NCBI RefSeq assembly: GCF_002072185.1
Contig: NZ_MVIW01000011.1
Coordinates: forward strand, 1-64,000
Length of the DNA: 64,000 nucleotides
Reading direction: 5' to 3'
Origin: Actinomyces denticolens
GTDB taxonomy: Bacteria; Actinomycetota; Actinomycetes; Actinomycetales; Actinomycetaceae
Under the pieces are notes generated by a model. The model saw nothing but the letters and a program-made list of their open reading frames with translations. It ran no database searches and was not told the origin of the DNA. Below, piece by piece: positions 8,817-17,808 of the stretch. Numbering within the stretch: the first letter of the stretch is position 1; each line of letters begins with the position of its first letter. A program made the position numbers and the translations under genes.

Positions 8817-9547
8817 GAACCCTTAGGCAGTTCGGCTTGTTCATGCAGTGGCAGTTGCGCCGCCAGGCCATGGCCCTGCCCGTCTACCTAGCCCTGCAGG
8901 TCATCATCGCTGCCGCTATCACCCTTGGCTACGGCCTGATCGTCGGGGACGTGGACCACCGCACTAGCCTGCTCCTGAGCACCGCCTCCATGACCGTCTG
9001 CCTGCTGATGCTCGGGCTGGTGGTAGCCCCGCAGACCGTGGCCGACACCCGTGCCGAGGGCGGGTACGAGTGGATGCTCACCCTGCCCGTTCCCCGGGCT
9101 GCTTTCGTTCTGGGGGACATGTTGGTGTGGATAGCCCTGGCCCTGCCGGGACTGATCTCCTGCGTACTGGTGGCCGGCTGGCGGTACGGGCTGGAGTTCT
9201 CACCCAGCTGGTCCGTGGTGCCAGCCGTACTGCTGGTGGCATTTTGCGCTACCGCTATCGGTTACGTCCCTGCCGTCACCTTCGGCAAGGTCGGCACGCT
9301 TATGTGTACCCAGGTCTTCATCATGGGCACGATGCTGTTCACCCCCATCGCCTACCCGGCTGAACGGCTGCCCGCCTGGGGGCGGAGCCTGCACGAGTGG
9401 TTGCCCTTCGAATCTATGGGGCACCTGGTGCGTGGCGGGATGTCCCCGCAGGAGTTTCCGGTCGATTCGCGGCCGTGGGCCGTGGTGGCCTGCTGGGCGG
9501 TGGCGGGGTTTACGGCCTCGCTGGTCATGCTGCGCCGTCGCCGCTGA
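8813..9547 (+). CDS. ABC-2-type transporter permease
   Basis: This 244-residue integral membrane protein has about six hydrophobic segments. The first is near residues 21-43, and the last ends in an Arg-rich tail (MLRRRR). Between helices 2 and 3 is the segment PQTVADTRAEGGYEWMLTLP, typical of ABC-2 permeases. Translation is coupled to the ATPase gene through the ATGA overlap. The protein is similar in size and layout to the permease at 62067-62888. The substrate is unknown. Confidence 0.88.
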   Translation: MRTLRQFGLFMQWQLRRQAMALPVYLALQVIIAAAITLGYGLIVGDVDHRTSLLLSTASMTVCLLMLGLVVAPQTVADTRAEGGYEWMLTLPVPRAAFVLGDMLVWIALALPGLISCVLVAGWRYGLEFSPSWSVVPAVLLVAFCATAIGYVPAVTFGKVGTLMCTQVFIMGTMLFTPIAYPAERLPAWGRSLHEWLPFESMGHLVRGGMSPQEFPVDSRPWAVVACWAVAGFTASLVMLRRRR

Positions 9548-9731
9548 GCGGAGGAGGCTGAGGGCCTGCAAGTACCAGAGTCAATGGCGGCAGACGGGCA
9601 CTGTGATTCCAATGGATCCGCCCATCCAGGGGTAGTCAGGCCTGGTGGATGAGGTCGGTGCTGCTGCGGGGGCGCGGGGCAGTTATCCACCGGAACTAAG
9701 GGTCGCCCTACCGGTTTCGCGAGCCATATGT

Positions 9732-9767
9732 CCCGATCTTGCGGCACCGATGCCCCGATCTCGCGGC
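9732..9767. repeat. Two direct copies of CCCGATCTYGCGGC upstream of the debranching enzyme
   Basis: The 14-mers at 9732-9745 (CCCGATCTTGCGGC) and 9754-9767 (CCCGATCTCGCGGC) differ at one base and are spaced 22 bp start to start, about two helical turns, 60-95 bp before the next gene. This could be a regulator-binding pair. The rest of the 9548-9825 gap holds no gene. Confidence 0.4.
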
Positions 9768-9825
9768 GGGCGTAGGAGCCAGCTTCGCCACAGCGCTCCC
9801 GCCGTCGCAATGCGATGATGGCGGC

Positions 9826-12156
9826 ATGGCAACACCCTCCGCAATTGCAGAATCCACCTGGGCCACCGCGACCTGGCCCCTGGGCGCCCACCCTGACACT
9901 GACGGCGACACCACCTTCGCCGTCTACGCGCCCGCCGCCACCCGCCTCCAGCTGGAGATCTACCCCCAGGCCCTGGGTGCCACCGCCTCCGCCACCTTCC
10001 TGCCCGCCAAGGGCAGCGACGGCGTCTGGCGCGCCCGCCTCTCCGACGCCCCCGCCGGCACCCTCTTCGGCTACCGCGCCTGGGGCCCCAACTGGTCCTA
10101 CGAGGAGTCCTGGACCCCCGGCTCCACCACCGGCTTCAACGCCGACCTAGACGAACAGGGCAACCGCTTCAACCCCAACAAGGTCCTCTTCGACCCCTAC
10201 GCCCGCGAAGTCACCCACAACGTCTACACCGACGCTCTAGCGGAACTAGGCGTCAACGACGGCGTGCTGGGCACCGGCGGGGAACTGGTGGACGGCGTGC
10301 CCCGCCGCCAGATCGACACCGCCCCCTACGCGCCCAAGGGCGTCGTCGTCGCCGATGCCACCCCCATGGCGCCCAAGCCCGAGCTACCGCAGGAGCGGGC
10401 CATCATCTACGAGGCCTCCATCAGGCAACTCACCGGCCACCCCTCCGCCGCTCACCTAGCCGACCTCCTGCACGGACAGGCCGGTTTTGCGGGCCTAGCG
10501 AATATTCCCGCCGAGTACCTGGGCACCTACAAAGGCGCCGGAATGCTGGCGCCGTACCTCAAATCCATCGGCGTCACCACCATTGAGTTGCTGCCCGTCC
10601 ACGAGACCAACAACTCCGAGTCCTGCCGACCGGGCAAGACCAACGCCTGGGGCTACATGACCCTGTCCTTCTTCGCCCCCAACCGCCAGTACTCCTCCGA
10701 CAAGTCCTGGGGCGGACCCACCCGCGAATTCAAACAGATGATCTCCGCCTTCCACACCGCCGGCCTGGAGGTGTACCTGGACGTCGTCTACAACCACACT
10801 GCTGAGGGCGGCAACTGGGGTGGGGACGTCAACACCACCGGCTTCACCAGCCTGGGCGGATTCGCCACCGCCGAGTACTACCAGATGACCGACTCCAAGA
10901 TGCTCGTGGATGGCGCCACCGGCACCTCCAACCAGCTGAACTACTCCTCCCCGGTGGCCCGCCAACTCGTCCTGGACTCCCTGGGCTACTGGTGCCGCGA
11001 CATGGGCGTGGACGGCTTCCGCTTCGACCTGGCCACCGTGCTGGGCCGCAAGCCCGGCGCCGCCGCCGCCGAGGACTGGGGCGCCCAGAAGCGCTTCTTC
11101 ACCGACCATCCGCTGCTCACCGCCATCGCCGACCTGGCCGAGCAGGAGAACATCGAGGTCATCGCTGAGGCCTGGGACCTGTGGGGTTACGAGGTCGGCA
11201 ACTTCCCGCGCGGCTGGGGCGAGTGGAACGGCCGCTACCGCGACGCCGTGCGCCGCTTCACCAAGGGTGACGGCAACACCATCGATTTCCTGGACATGGT
11301 GAACGGCGACTACCACCACTTCGCCGACAACGGCGGACCGCAGAAGTCCGTGAACTTCATTGTGGCCCATGACGGCTTCAACCTGGCCGACCTGGTCTCC
11401 TACCAGAACAAGTCCAACGACCAGCCCGACCCCTTTGGCCCCTCCGATGGCGGCAACGACAACAACCTGTCATGGGACAGTGGCGGCGACCAATCCTTGC
11501 GCCGCGTGCGCCTGCGCAACCTGTGGACCATCCTCATGCTCTCGCGCGGCGTCCCCATGATCGTGGCCGGAGACGAGCTGGGCCGCACCCAGAACGGCAA
11601 CAACAACCCGTGGGCCATCGACACCGCCGCCATGCGCAACAACTACGCGATGCTGGCCACGAGCGACCCGCAGGGCGTGCCCGTCGAGGCGGGCGTCGAG
11701 GCCTCCTACCACAACAACCTTGGCACTTTCGACGCGCCCAGCGGCAGTGTCAACCCGCTCTTCCGCTTCGCGCGCTTCCTCATGCGCCTGCGCCACGACC
11801 ACCCCGCCCTGCACCAGGCCTCCTGGGGCGACGACCAGGTCGGCGGCGACGACGTCTCCTACCTCTTCCGGACCCCGAGCGGCGAGGGCTCGCCGCAGGA
11901 GGGCGATCGGGCCCTGCGCGTCCTCATCGACGGCCCCGGCGAGGCCTTCTGCGCCATGATCAACATGGCCGGCGACGCCGTCGCCTTCGAGGTGCCCGGC
12001 TATGAGGGCGACGTCCAGTGGCGGCGGATCGCCGATACCGCCGCCTGGGCCGAGCCCGAGTGCAACTGCTGGCCCGAGGGATCCGGGCAGGCGCTCGACG
12101 GCGAGGTCGTCGTCGCGCCGTGGTCCGTCGTCATCGTTCACGCGGCCAAGACCTGA
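9826..12156 (+). CDS. Isoamylase-type glycogen debranching enzyme (GH13)
   Basis: This 776-residue enzyme probably hydrolyses alpha-1,6 branches of glycogen. An N-terminal carbohydrate-binding module of the isoamylase type (FAVYAPAATRLQLEIY) precedes the GH13 barrel. Conserved regions are DVVYNHT (319-325), GFRFDLA with nucleophile Asp401, acid/base Glu448 in IAEAWD, and VAHDG with Asp516. The later LSRGVPMIVAGDELGRTQNGNNN is characteristic of GlgX/isoamylase proteins. I chose ATG 9826 because the family N-terminus begins about there; its ribosome-binding site is weak. A strong hairpin follows the gene, which appears monocistronic. Confidence 0.9.
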   Translation: MATPSAIAESTWATATWPLGAHPDTDGDTTFAVYAPAATRLQLEIYPQALGATASATFLPAKGSDGVWRARLSDAPAGTLFGYRAWGPNWSYEESWTPGSTTGFNADLDEQGNRFNPNKVLFDPYAREVTHNVYTDALAELGVNDGVLGTGGELVDGVPRRQIDTAPYAPKGVVVADATPMAPKPELPQERAIIYEASIRQLTGHPSAAHLADLLHGQAGFAGLANIPAEYLGTYKGAGMLAPYLKSIGVTTIELLPVHETNNSESCRPGKTNAWGYMTLSFFAPNRQYSSDKSWGGPTREFKQMISAFHTAGLEVYLDVVYNHTAEGGNWGGDVNTTGFTSLGGFATAEYYQMTDSKMLVDGATGTSNQLNYSSPVARQLVLDSLGYWCRDMGVDGFRFDLATVLGRKPGAAAAEDWGAQKRFFTDHPLLTAIADLAEQENIEVIAEAWDLWGYEVGNFPRGWGEWNGRYRDAVRRFTKGDGNTIDFLDMVNGDYHHFADNGGPQKSVNFIVAHDGFNLADLVSYQNKSNDQPDPFGPSDGGNDNNLSWDSGGDQSLRRVRLRNLWTILMLSRGVPMIVAGDELGRTQNGNNNPWAIDTAAMRNNYAMLATSDPQGVPVEAGVEASYHNNLGTFDAPSGSVNPLFRFARFLMRLRHDHPALHQASWGDDQVGGDDVSYLFRTPSGEGSPQEGDRALRVLIDGPGEAFCAMINMAGDAVAFEVPGYEGDVQWRRIADTAAWAEPECNCWPEGSGQALDGEVVVAPWSVVIVHAAKT

Positions 12157-12191
12157 GCCGGGGATGCGCTCCCGGCCCGAGGCCACGTGAT

Positions 12192-12222
12192 GGTGGGGCC
12201 GCCCCGTGGGGGCGGCCCCACC
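12192..12222 (+). terminator. Perfect 14-bp hairpin terminator
   Basis: GGTGGGGCCGCCCC (12192-12205) pairs with 12209-12222 over a 3-nt loop, 36 bp after the debranching-enzyme stop. Confidence 0.8.
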
Positions 12223-12374
12223 TCGCTTCCCGCCGGGGTCTCCGGGACGGCGCGCCGGGTGGCCCTGGCGGTGCCTGGCAGTGGCGGCGCCGCGCGCCTA
12301 GCGTGTCAAGGGCGCGCGGGCCGAGCGGCTACTCCGGCGGCCCCACCGTCGCCCGAGGAGAATGAGAAGAGCGC

Positions 12375-12848
12375 ATGAGCACGACCAGCGATCCGACCAC
12401 CGATCCAGCCACTGCCACCCCCGACCCCGCCTTCGAGGCCGTCAACGTCTTCGGCACCGGTGAGCCGAACACGGCCTTCGCCCAGTACTTCAGAGGTCAG
12501 TCCTTCCTCCGGCAGATCATCACCGACCCCGAGTGCGCCGTCGGCGTCCACAACGTCACCTTCGCCCCCGGATGCCGCAACAACTGGCACATCCACCACG
12601 CCACCACCGGCGGCGGGCAGGTGCTCCTGTGCACCGCGGGCTCGGGCTGGTACCAGGAGGAGGGCGCGGAGCCAGTGCCCATGGCCCCCGGCACGGCGGT
12701 TTTCGCGCGGGCCGGCGTCAAGCACTGGCACGGCGCGGCGGCCGACTCGTGGTTCAGCCACATCGCGCTCGCGGTCCCCGGTGAGAACGTCTCCAATGAG
12801 TGGCTGGAGCCCGTCGACGAGGACCTCTACAACAGCCTCGGCGCCTGA
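12375..12848 (+). CDS. Small cupin-domain protein
   Basis: This 157-residue single-domain cupin follows about 30 disordered N-terminal residues. Metal-binding histidines are visible in the first motif (HIHHAT, near residue 73) and the second (KHWHGA, near residue 117), so it probably holds a divalent metal. The layout resembles cupins fused to or found beside carboxymuconolactone decarboxylases, or quercetinase-like proteins, but no substrate can be assigned. The gene has its own GA-rich ribosome-binding region and is followed directly by a 120-bp repeat element. Confidence 0.85.
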   Translation: MSTTSDPTTDPATATPDPAFEAVNVFGTGEPNTAFAQYFRGQSFLRQIITDPECAVGVHNVTFAPGCRNNWHIHHATTGGGQVLLCTAGSGWYQEEGAEPVPMAPGTAVFARAGVKHWHGAAADSWFSHIALAVPGENVSNEWLEPVDEDLYNSLGA

Positions 12849-12870
12849 GACCTCGGATCCGCGGTCCCGC

Positions 12871-12990
12871 TGTCAATCCTGCTGCCGTGGCGTGCGAGTC
12901 ATGCGCGGCGGGCGAGGAGGATCGTTGGAATCATGCGGCCTGCTCGCGGGTCCGTGGCGCCGCCGTCCCTCCACGGCAGCAGAAATGACA
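12871..12990. repeat. 120-bp repeat element, copy 1, with 20-bp terminal inverted repeats
   Basis: The element starts TGTCAATCCTGCTGCCGTGG and ends CCACGGCAGCAGAAATGACA. The end reverse-complemented matches the start at 18 of 20 positions. It is 97% identical over 120 bp to 14021-14140 in the same orientation. The form resembles a MITE or a large REP-type hairpin. It contains no transposase. Confidence 0.85.
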
Positions 12991-13015
12991 GCCGGTTCCA
13001 GAGGCAGGACGGTTC

Positions 13016-13933
13016 TCAACGGGAGAGGGTGAAGGGGCCGACTCCACGGGGGACGAGTCGGGTCGCGCCCGGATGCGCCGCGATGACGGCGAGCACCTCG
13101 CCCACGAAGCTTCCCGTTCTCACCTGCCTCCCCGTGAAGCGGATGAGGACGAGCCCCAGTCTTGCCACGTCGCGGCTGCGGGCGTCATCCTGCTCCAGCG
13201 ACCACATATCCGAGTGGTAGTCGAAACCATCGAGCTCGATCACCAGCCACCCGTTGACGACGAGGTCGACCTCGCCAATGCCTCGGATGACGACGCCCTC
13301 GTCGACTTCGAGCCCCGCTGCCCGCAGGCGCAGCCGGGCGAGCGTTTCGATCGGGCTGCGCGATCGGGTTGAGGTCATTGCCAGGCGGCGACGACCGGTG
13401 TCGAATCGAGGGGGCGAGAGGAGGGCGATCAGCTCGGGCAGCGTCACAGTGCCCTGCTTCAGCGGCGCATCGGCGGCGGCGATGGCGAGCTCGTCATCCG
13501 GATCCCACTGCAGGAGGTCCGCGACGGTCTCGGCGAGTGGGAGAACGGGATAGGCGGTGACCTCTGGAAGCGCGAGCCCCCGCCTGCTCCGGAGGCGCTC
13601 GCGGCCCAGAGGACTCATCCGCCCGCCGTGGGGAATGACGATGGTGATTGGCCCGAGGCGGCTGGGCAGCGGGAGCTGGTGGTACGCGGCGGCATGGTGG
13701 CCGGCGATGACTCCTCCGTGGATACGAGCGAGCAGGACGAGACGGCTGCAACCGGGCAGCGAGAGAGTCCCATGCCGGTGGAGCTCGAGGTCGCCCCCAT
13801 CGATGAGGGCGTCAATGCGACGTCGGTCCGCGCGGGTCGGATGGAGGTCCGCGCGGCGAACCGCGCCATGGCAATCGCGCACGCGGGCCAGGAGCCGCTC
13901 ATCGGGATCGGCTCCCGTGGGGAATGGGGCCAT
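13016..13933 (-). CDS. DUF559-type endonuclease-like protein with AbiEi-like N-terminal domain
   Basis: This is a 305-residue protein. The first about 70 residues (RVRDCHGAVRRADL, then RRIDALIDGGDLELHRHGTLSL) look like the winged-helix domain found in AbiEi antitoxins and related actinobacterial proteins. The C-terminal about 120 residues have the DUF559/Vsr-like PD-(D/E)xK pattern: GIGEVDLVVNGWLVIELDG, then a basic/aromatic helix and LVLIRFTGRQV. The putative catalytic residues are Asp and Glu in EVDLV and IELDG. The start at ATG 13933 lacks a clear ribosome-binding site; a TTG start at 14026 would lie inside the flanking repeat. The gene sits alone between two near-identical 120-bp repeats. 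Whether it cuts DNA or acts in defence is inference. Confidence 0.75.
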   Translation of the reverse strand: MAPFPTGADPDERLLARVRDCHGAVRRADLHPTRADRRRIDALIDGGDLELHRHGTLSLPGCSRLVLLARIHGGVIAGHHAAAYHQLPLPSRLGPITIVIPHGGRMSPLGRERLRSRRGLALPEVTAYPVLPLAETVADLLQWDPDDELAIAAADAPLKQGTVTLPELIALLSPPRFDTGRRRLAMTSTRSRSPIETLARLRLRAAGLEVDEGVVIRGIGEVDLVVNGWLVIELDGFDYHSDMWSLEQDDARSRDVARLGLVLIRFTGRQVRTGSFVGEVLAVIAAHPGATRLVPRGVGPFTLSR

Positions 13934-14020
13934 GGGAGGAGTCTGCCTGATCCGGGTACGGCGGGCAGGATGTTGGAGCGCTGGGCTTGTAGGGCCTCTT
14001 GATCGGTCCGGGCGCCCTTT

Positions 14021-14140
14021 CGTCAATCCTGCTGCCGTGGCGCGCGCGTCATGCGCGGCGGGCGAGGAGGATCGTTGGAATCATGCGGCCGGCTCGCGGG
14101 TCCGTGGCGCCGCCGTCCCTCCACGGCAGCAGAAATGACA
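14021..14140. repeat. 120-bp repeat element, copy 2
   Basis: This is a direct repeat of 12871-12990 with 4 mismatches in 120 bp. It has the same terminal inverted repeats, apart from a C for T at the first base. It lies 87 bp upstream of the nuclease-like gene's start and about 220 bp before gdhA. Confidence 0.85.
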
Positions 14141-14243
14141 GCAACGGCGGTCGCCTCCCGGGGCCTGGGCCGACTGACCCCGGCCCCGGGTCGCAACCGG
14201 CCCGGAGGCCCCGGAGCACCGGAAACCGGCTGCGCAGGAAGGC

Positions 14244-14270
14244 CACTGAGTGAGATCATTCATCTCAGTG
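14244..14270. promoter_or_regulatory. Dyad-symmetric element upstream of gdhA
   Basis: CACTGAG (14244-14250) mirrors CTCAGTG (14264-14270), and the nested TGAGAT (14251-14256) mirrors ATCTCA (14262-14267). The element is 88-114 bp before the gdhA start, a position fitting a transcription-factor site. The regulator is unknown. Confidence 0.45.
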
Positions 14271-14330
14271 AAACGTGGTGGTGGGACTCTTGAATCCGGC
14301 ACCGGGGCAGAAGCACGGTGCCTTTTGTGA

Positions 14331-15695
<1,365 letters not shown>

Positions 15696-15705
15696 GGCCC
15701 CTAGT

Positions 15706-15739
15706 GCCGGATCGGCCGCCCCGCGCCGACCGATCCGGC
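15706..15739 (+). terminator. Hairpin after gdhA (first of two)
   Basis: GCCGGATCGG (15706-15715) pairs with CCGATCCGGC (15730-15739) over a 14-nt loop, 10 bp after the stop codon. Confidence 0.7.
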
Positions 15740-15742
15740 TCC

Positions 15743-15783
15743 CGACGGCGCCCGCCACCCTCGGCCGGTGGCGGGCGCCGTCG
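15743..15783 (+). terminator. Perfect 17-bp hairpin after gdhA (second of two)
   Basis: CGACGGCGCCCGCCACC (15743-15759) pairs perfectly with 15767-15783 over a 7-nt loop. It insulates gdhA from the fructose operon. Confidence 0.8.
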
Positions 15784-15824
15784 TGCGCGCCACTCGGGTG
15801 TATGGCGTGGATCATATGACGTAT

Positions 15825-15838
15825 CGCCCGAACGGGCG
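15825..15838. promoter_or_regulatory. Fructose-operon operator 1
   Basis: CGCCCGAACGGGCG is a perfect 6-bp inverted repeat around AA, 102 bp before the DeoR-type regulator start. It shares the CCCG-NN-CGGG core with operator 2. Confidence 0.6.
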
Positions 15839-15874
15839 TACGGTTGTGCTTGTTAGGGCTTCATGGTCCGGCTT

Positions 15875-15894
15875 CAATGCCCGAGCGGGCATTG
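15875..15894. promoter_or_regulatory. Fructose-operon operator 2
   Basis: CAATGCCCGAGCGGGCATTG is a perfect 9-bp inverted repeat around AG, 46 bp before the regulator gene. Its centre is 53 bp from that of operator 1, about five helical turns, so cooperative or looped binding on one DNA face is possible. Confidence 0.65.
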
Positions 15895-15939
15895 GGTGGA
15901 TTCTGGAGCATCCGTGACAGCGTCGTCGAGGAGGGCAGC

Positions 15940-16710
15940 ATGAACGCCGAGAAACGCCAGGCGGGCATCGTCGCCGCCGTCGCCCGCGAGGGCCGCGTCC
16001 ACGTCACCGAGCTCGCCACCCGCTACGGCGTGACCGTCGAGACCATCCGCCGGGACCTCGGCGCCCTCGACCGCGCCGGAGCCCTGCGCAAGGTTCACGG
16101 CGGCGCCGTCCCCGCCCTCGTCAGCGCCTCCCCCGAGACGGGCGTCGCCGAGCGCGAGCTCGCGGCCGCCCCCGCCAAGGCCGCCATCGCCGCCGCCGCC
16201 CTCGAGGCCCTGGAGCCGGGCGAGGGGATGAGCATCCTCCTCGACGCCGGGACCACCACCGCCGCGCTCGCCCGTCTCCTGCCCGCGGGCCTCGACCTGC
16301 GCGTCATCACCGACTCCCTGCTCATCGCCTCCCTCCTCGCCCCCCGCGAGAGCATCAGCGTGCGCGTCCTGGGGGGACAGGTACGCGGCATGACGCAGGC
16401 CGCCGTCGGCCCGGAGGCCCTCGACGCCCTCGCCCACCTGCGGGTCGACGTCACCGTCCTGGGCGCCAACGGGATCAGTGCGGAGCACGGGCTGTCCACG
16501 CCCGACCCGGACGAGGCGGCCGTCAAGCGCGCCATGGCGAGAGCCGGGCGCCGCGTCCTCGCCCTGGCCGACGCCTCCAAGATCGGTCAGGAGCACCTCG
16601 TCTCCTTCGCCGACACCGCCGACGTCGACCTCCTCATCACCAACGCCCCCCTGCCCGAGCCTCTCGCCAGCCAGCTGTCCACCACAGGAACCGAGGTCCG
16701 CATCGCATGA
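15940..16710 (+). CDS. fruR: DeoR-family transcriptional regulator of the fructose operon
   Basis: This is a 256-residue protein. The N-terminal helix-turn-helix (about 20-41, VHVTELATRYGVTVETIRRD) has the DeoR fingerprint, followed by the sugar-phosphate sensor domain with DAGTTT and VLGANGIS. In this family a phosphosugar such as fructose 1-phosphate relieves repression; that is family knowledge. ATG 15940 is chosen because GAGGAGGG lies 6 bp upstream and the helix-turn-helix then begins at the usual place. The stop overlaps the fruK start (ATGA). Two palindromes upstream are likely autoregulatory operators. Confidence 0.9.
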   Translation: MNAEKRQAGIVAAVAREGRVHVTELATRYGVTVETIRRDLGALDRAGALRKVHGGAVPALVSASPETGVAERELAAAPAKAAIAAAALEALEPGEGMSILLDAGTTTAALARLLPAGLDLRVITDSLLIASLLAPRESISVRVLGGQVRGMTQAAVGPEALDALAHLRVDVTVLGANGISAEHGLSTPDPDEAAVKRAMARAGRRVLALADASKIGQEHLVSFADTADVDLLITNAPLPEPLASQLSTTGTEVRIA

Positions 16711-17711
16711 TCGTCACGCTCACACCCAATCCCTCGCTCGACCGCACCGTCGCCCTGCCCGGGCCCCTCATCCGCGGTGGCGTCAACCGTCTCACCGGCG
16801 TCGTCACGGATCCCGGTGGCAAGGGCGTCAACGTCGCCCGCGTCCTGGTCTCCTCCGGCCTGGAGGCCACCACGGTCCTGCCCGCCGCCGAGCACGACCC
16901 CTTGCGCGCCGCCCTCGAGGCCGTCGCCCAGCCCGGCCTGACCGTCAACGCCGTCACCGTGCCGGGCGCCGCGCGCGTCAACACCGCCGTCACCGAGCCC
17001 GACGGCACCACCACCAAGATCAACGAGCCCGGAGCCGAGCTCGGCCGGTCCGAGCGGGCCGCCATCGAGGAGGCCCTGCTCGCGGCTGTCAGGGGCGGGG
17101 ACGGCTCTCTCGGGGCCGACGGCGCCCGATGGGCGATCCTGTCGGGCTCCCTGCCGCCCGGCGCCCCCACCGACTGGTACGCCCGCCTCGTCGCGCTGCT
17201 GCGCCCCACAGGCGTGAGCATCGCCGTCGACACCTCGGACGCCCCGCTCGCCGCCCTGGCCGCCGCCCTGCCGGAAGCCGCCCCCGACCTCATCAAGCCC
17301 AACGGGGAGGAGCTCGGCCAGCTCGCCGGACTGCCCGCCGAGCGCGCCATGGCCCTGGAGGACGGTGCCCTCGCCGGGGACCTCGCGCCCGTCGTCGATG
17401 CCGCCCGCGTCCTCGTCGACCGCGGCGTCACCGCCGTCATGGCCACCCTCGGCCCCGCCGGGGGAGTCCTCGTGACCGCCGAGGGCGCCTGGCACGCCCC
17501 GGCCCCGGCCATCGACGTCGTCTCCACCGTCGGCGCGGGGGACTCCTCCGTCGCCGGCTACGTCCTGGCCGACACTCGCGGGGACGGCCCCGCCGAGCGC
17601 CTGGCCACCGCCATGCTCTACGGCTCCGCCGCCGCCTCCCTGCCCGGAACCACCCTGCCCACCCCCGCCGACCTGCCCGGCGCCCCGCCAACCGCCACCC
17701 GATTCGCCTGA
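16707..17711 (+). CDS. fruK: 1-phosphofructokinase
   Basis: This 334-residue PfkB-family kinase phosphorylates fructose 1-phosphate, the product of the PTS, to fructose 1,6-bisphosphate. Visible are the N-terminal LTPNPSLDRTV, the substrate loop GGKGVN (37-42), LSGSLPPG, and the C-terminal TVGAGDSSVAG with catalytic base Asp279. It is translationally coupled to fruR by a 4-bp overlap and followed by the fructose PTS gene, which settles the substrate. Confidence 0.94.
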   Translation: MIVTLTPNPSLDRTVALPGPLIRGGVNRLTGVVTDPGGKGVNVARVLVSSGLEATTVLPAAEHDPLRAALEAVAQPGLTVNAVTVPGAARVNTAVTEPDGTTTKINEPGAELGRSERAAIEEALLAAVRGGDGSLGADGARWAILSGSLPPGAPTDWYARLVALLRPTGVSIAVDTSDAPLAALAAALPEAAPDLIKPNGEELGQLAGLPAERAMALEDGALAGDLAPVVDAARVLVDRGVTAVMATLGPAGGVLVTAEGAWHAPAPAIDVVSTVGAGDSSVAGYVLADTRGDGPAERLATAMLYGSAAASLPGTTLPTPADLPGAPPTATRFA

Positions 17712-17808
17712 GCGCCCGGCCGCGAGGCCCGCCCCGGCCACCAGCACCCTACGACCCGATGACCCGATCCGCCGGCAGCCCCGGCACCCACCGATCCAAG
17801 GAAGCACT

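Noticed and set aside
9623-9651. CATCCAGG / CCTGGTGGATG inverted repeat after the first ABC permease
   Set aside because: The stem is short and bulged; it is too weak to call as a terminator.
12460-13032. Small open frames running through the 120-bp repeats (peptide containing GGRGGSLESCG)
   Set aside because: They occur in both repeat copies but enter from different frames of neighbouring genes and have no start signal of their own.
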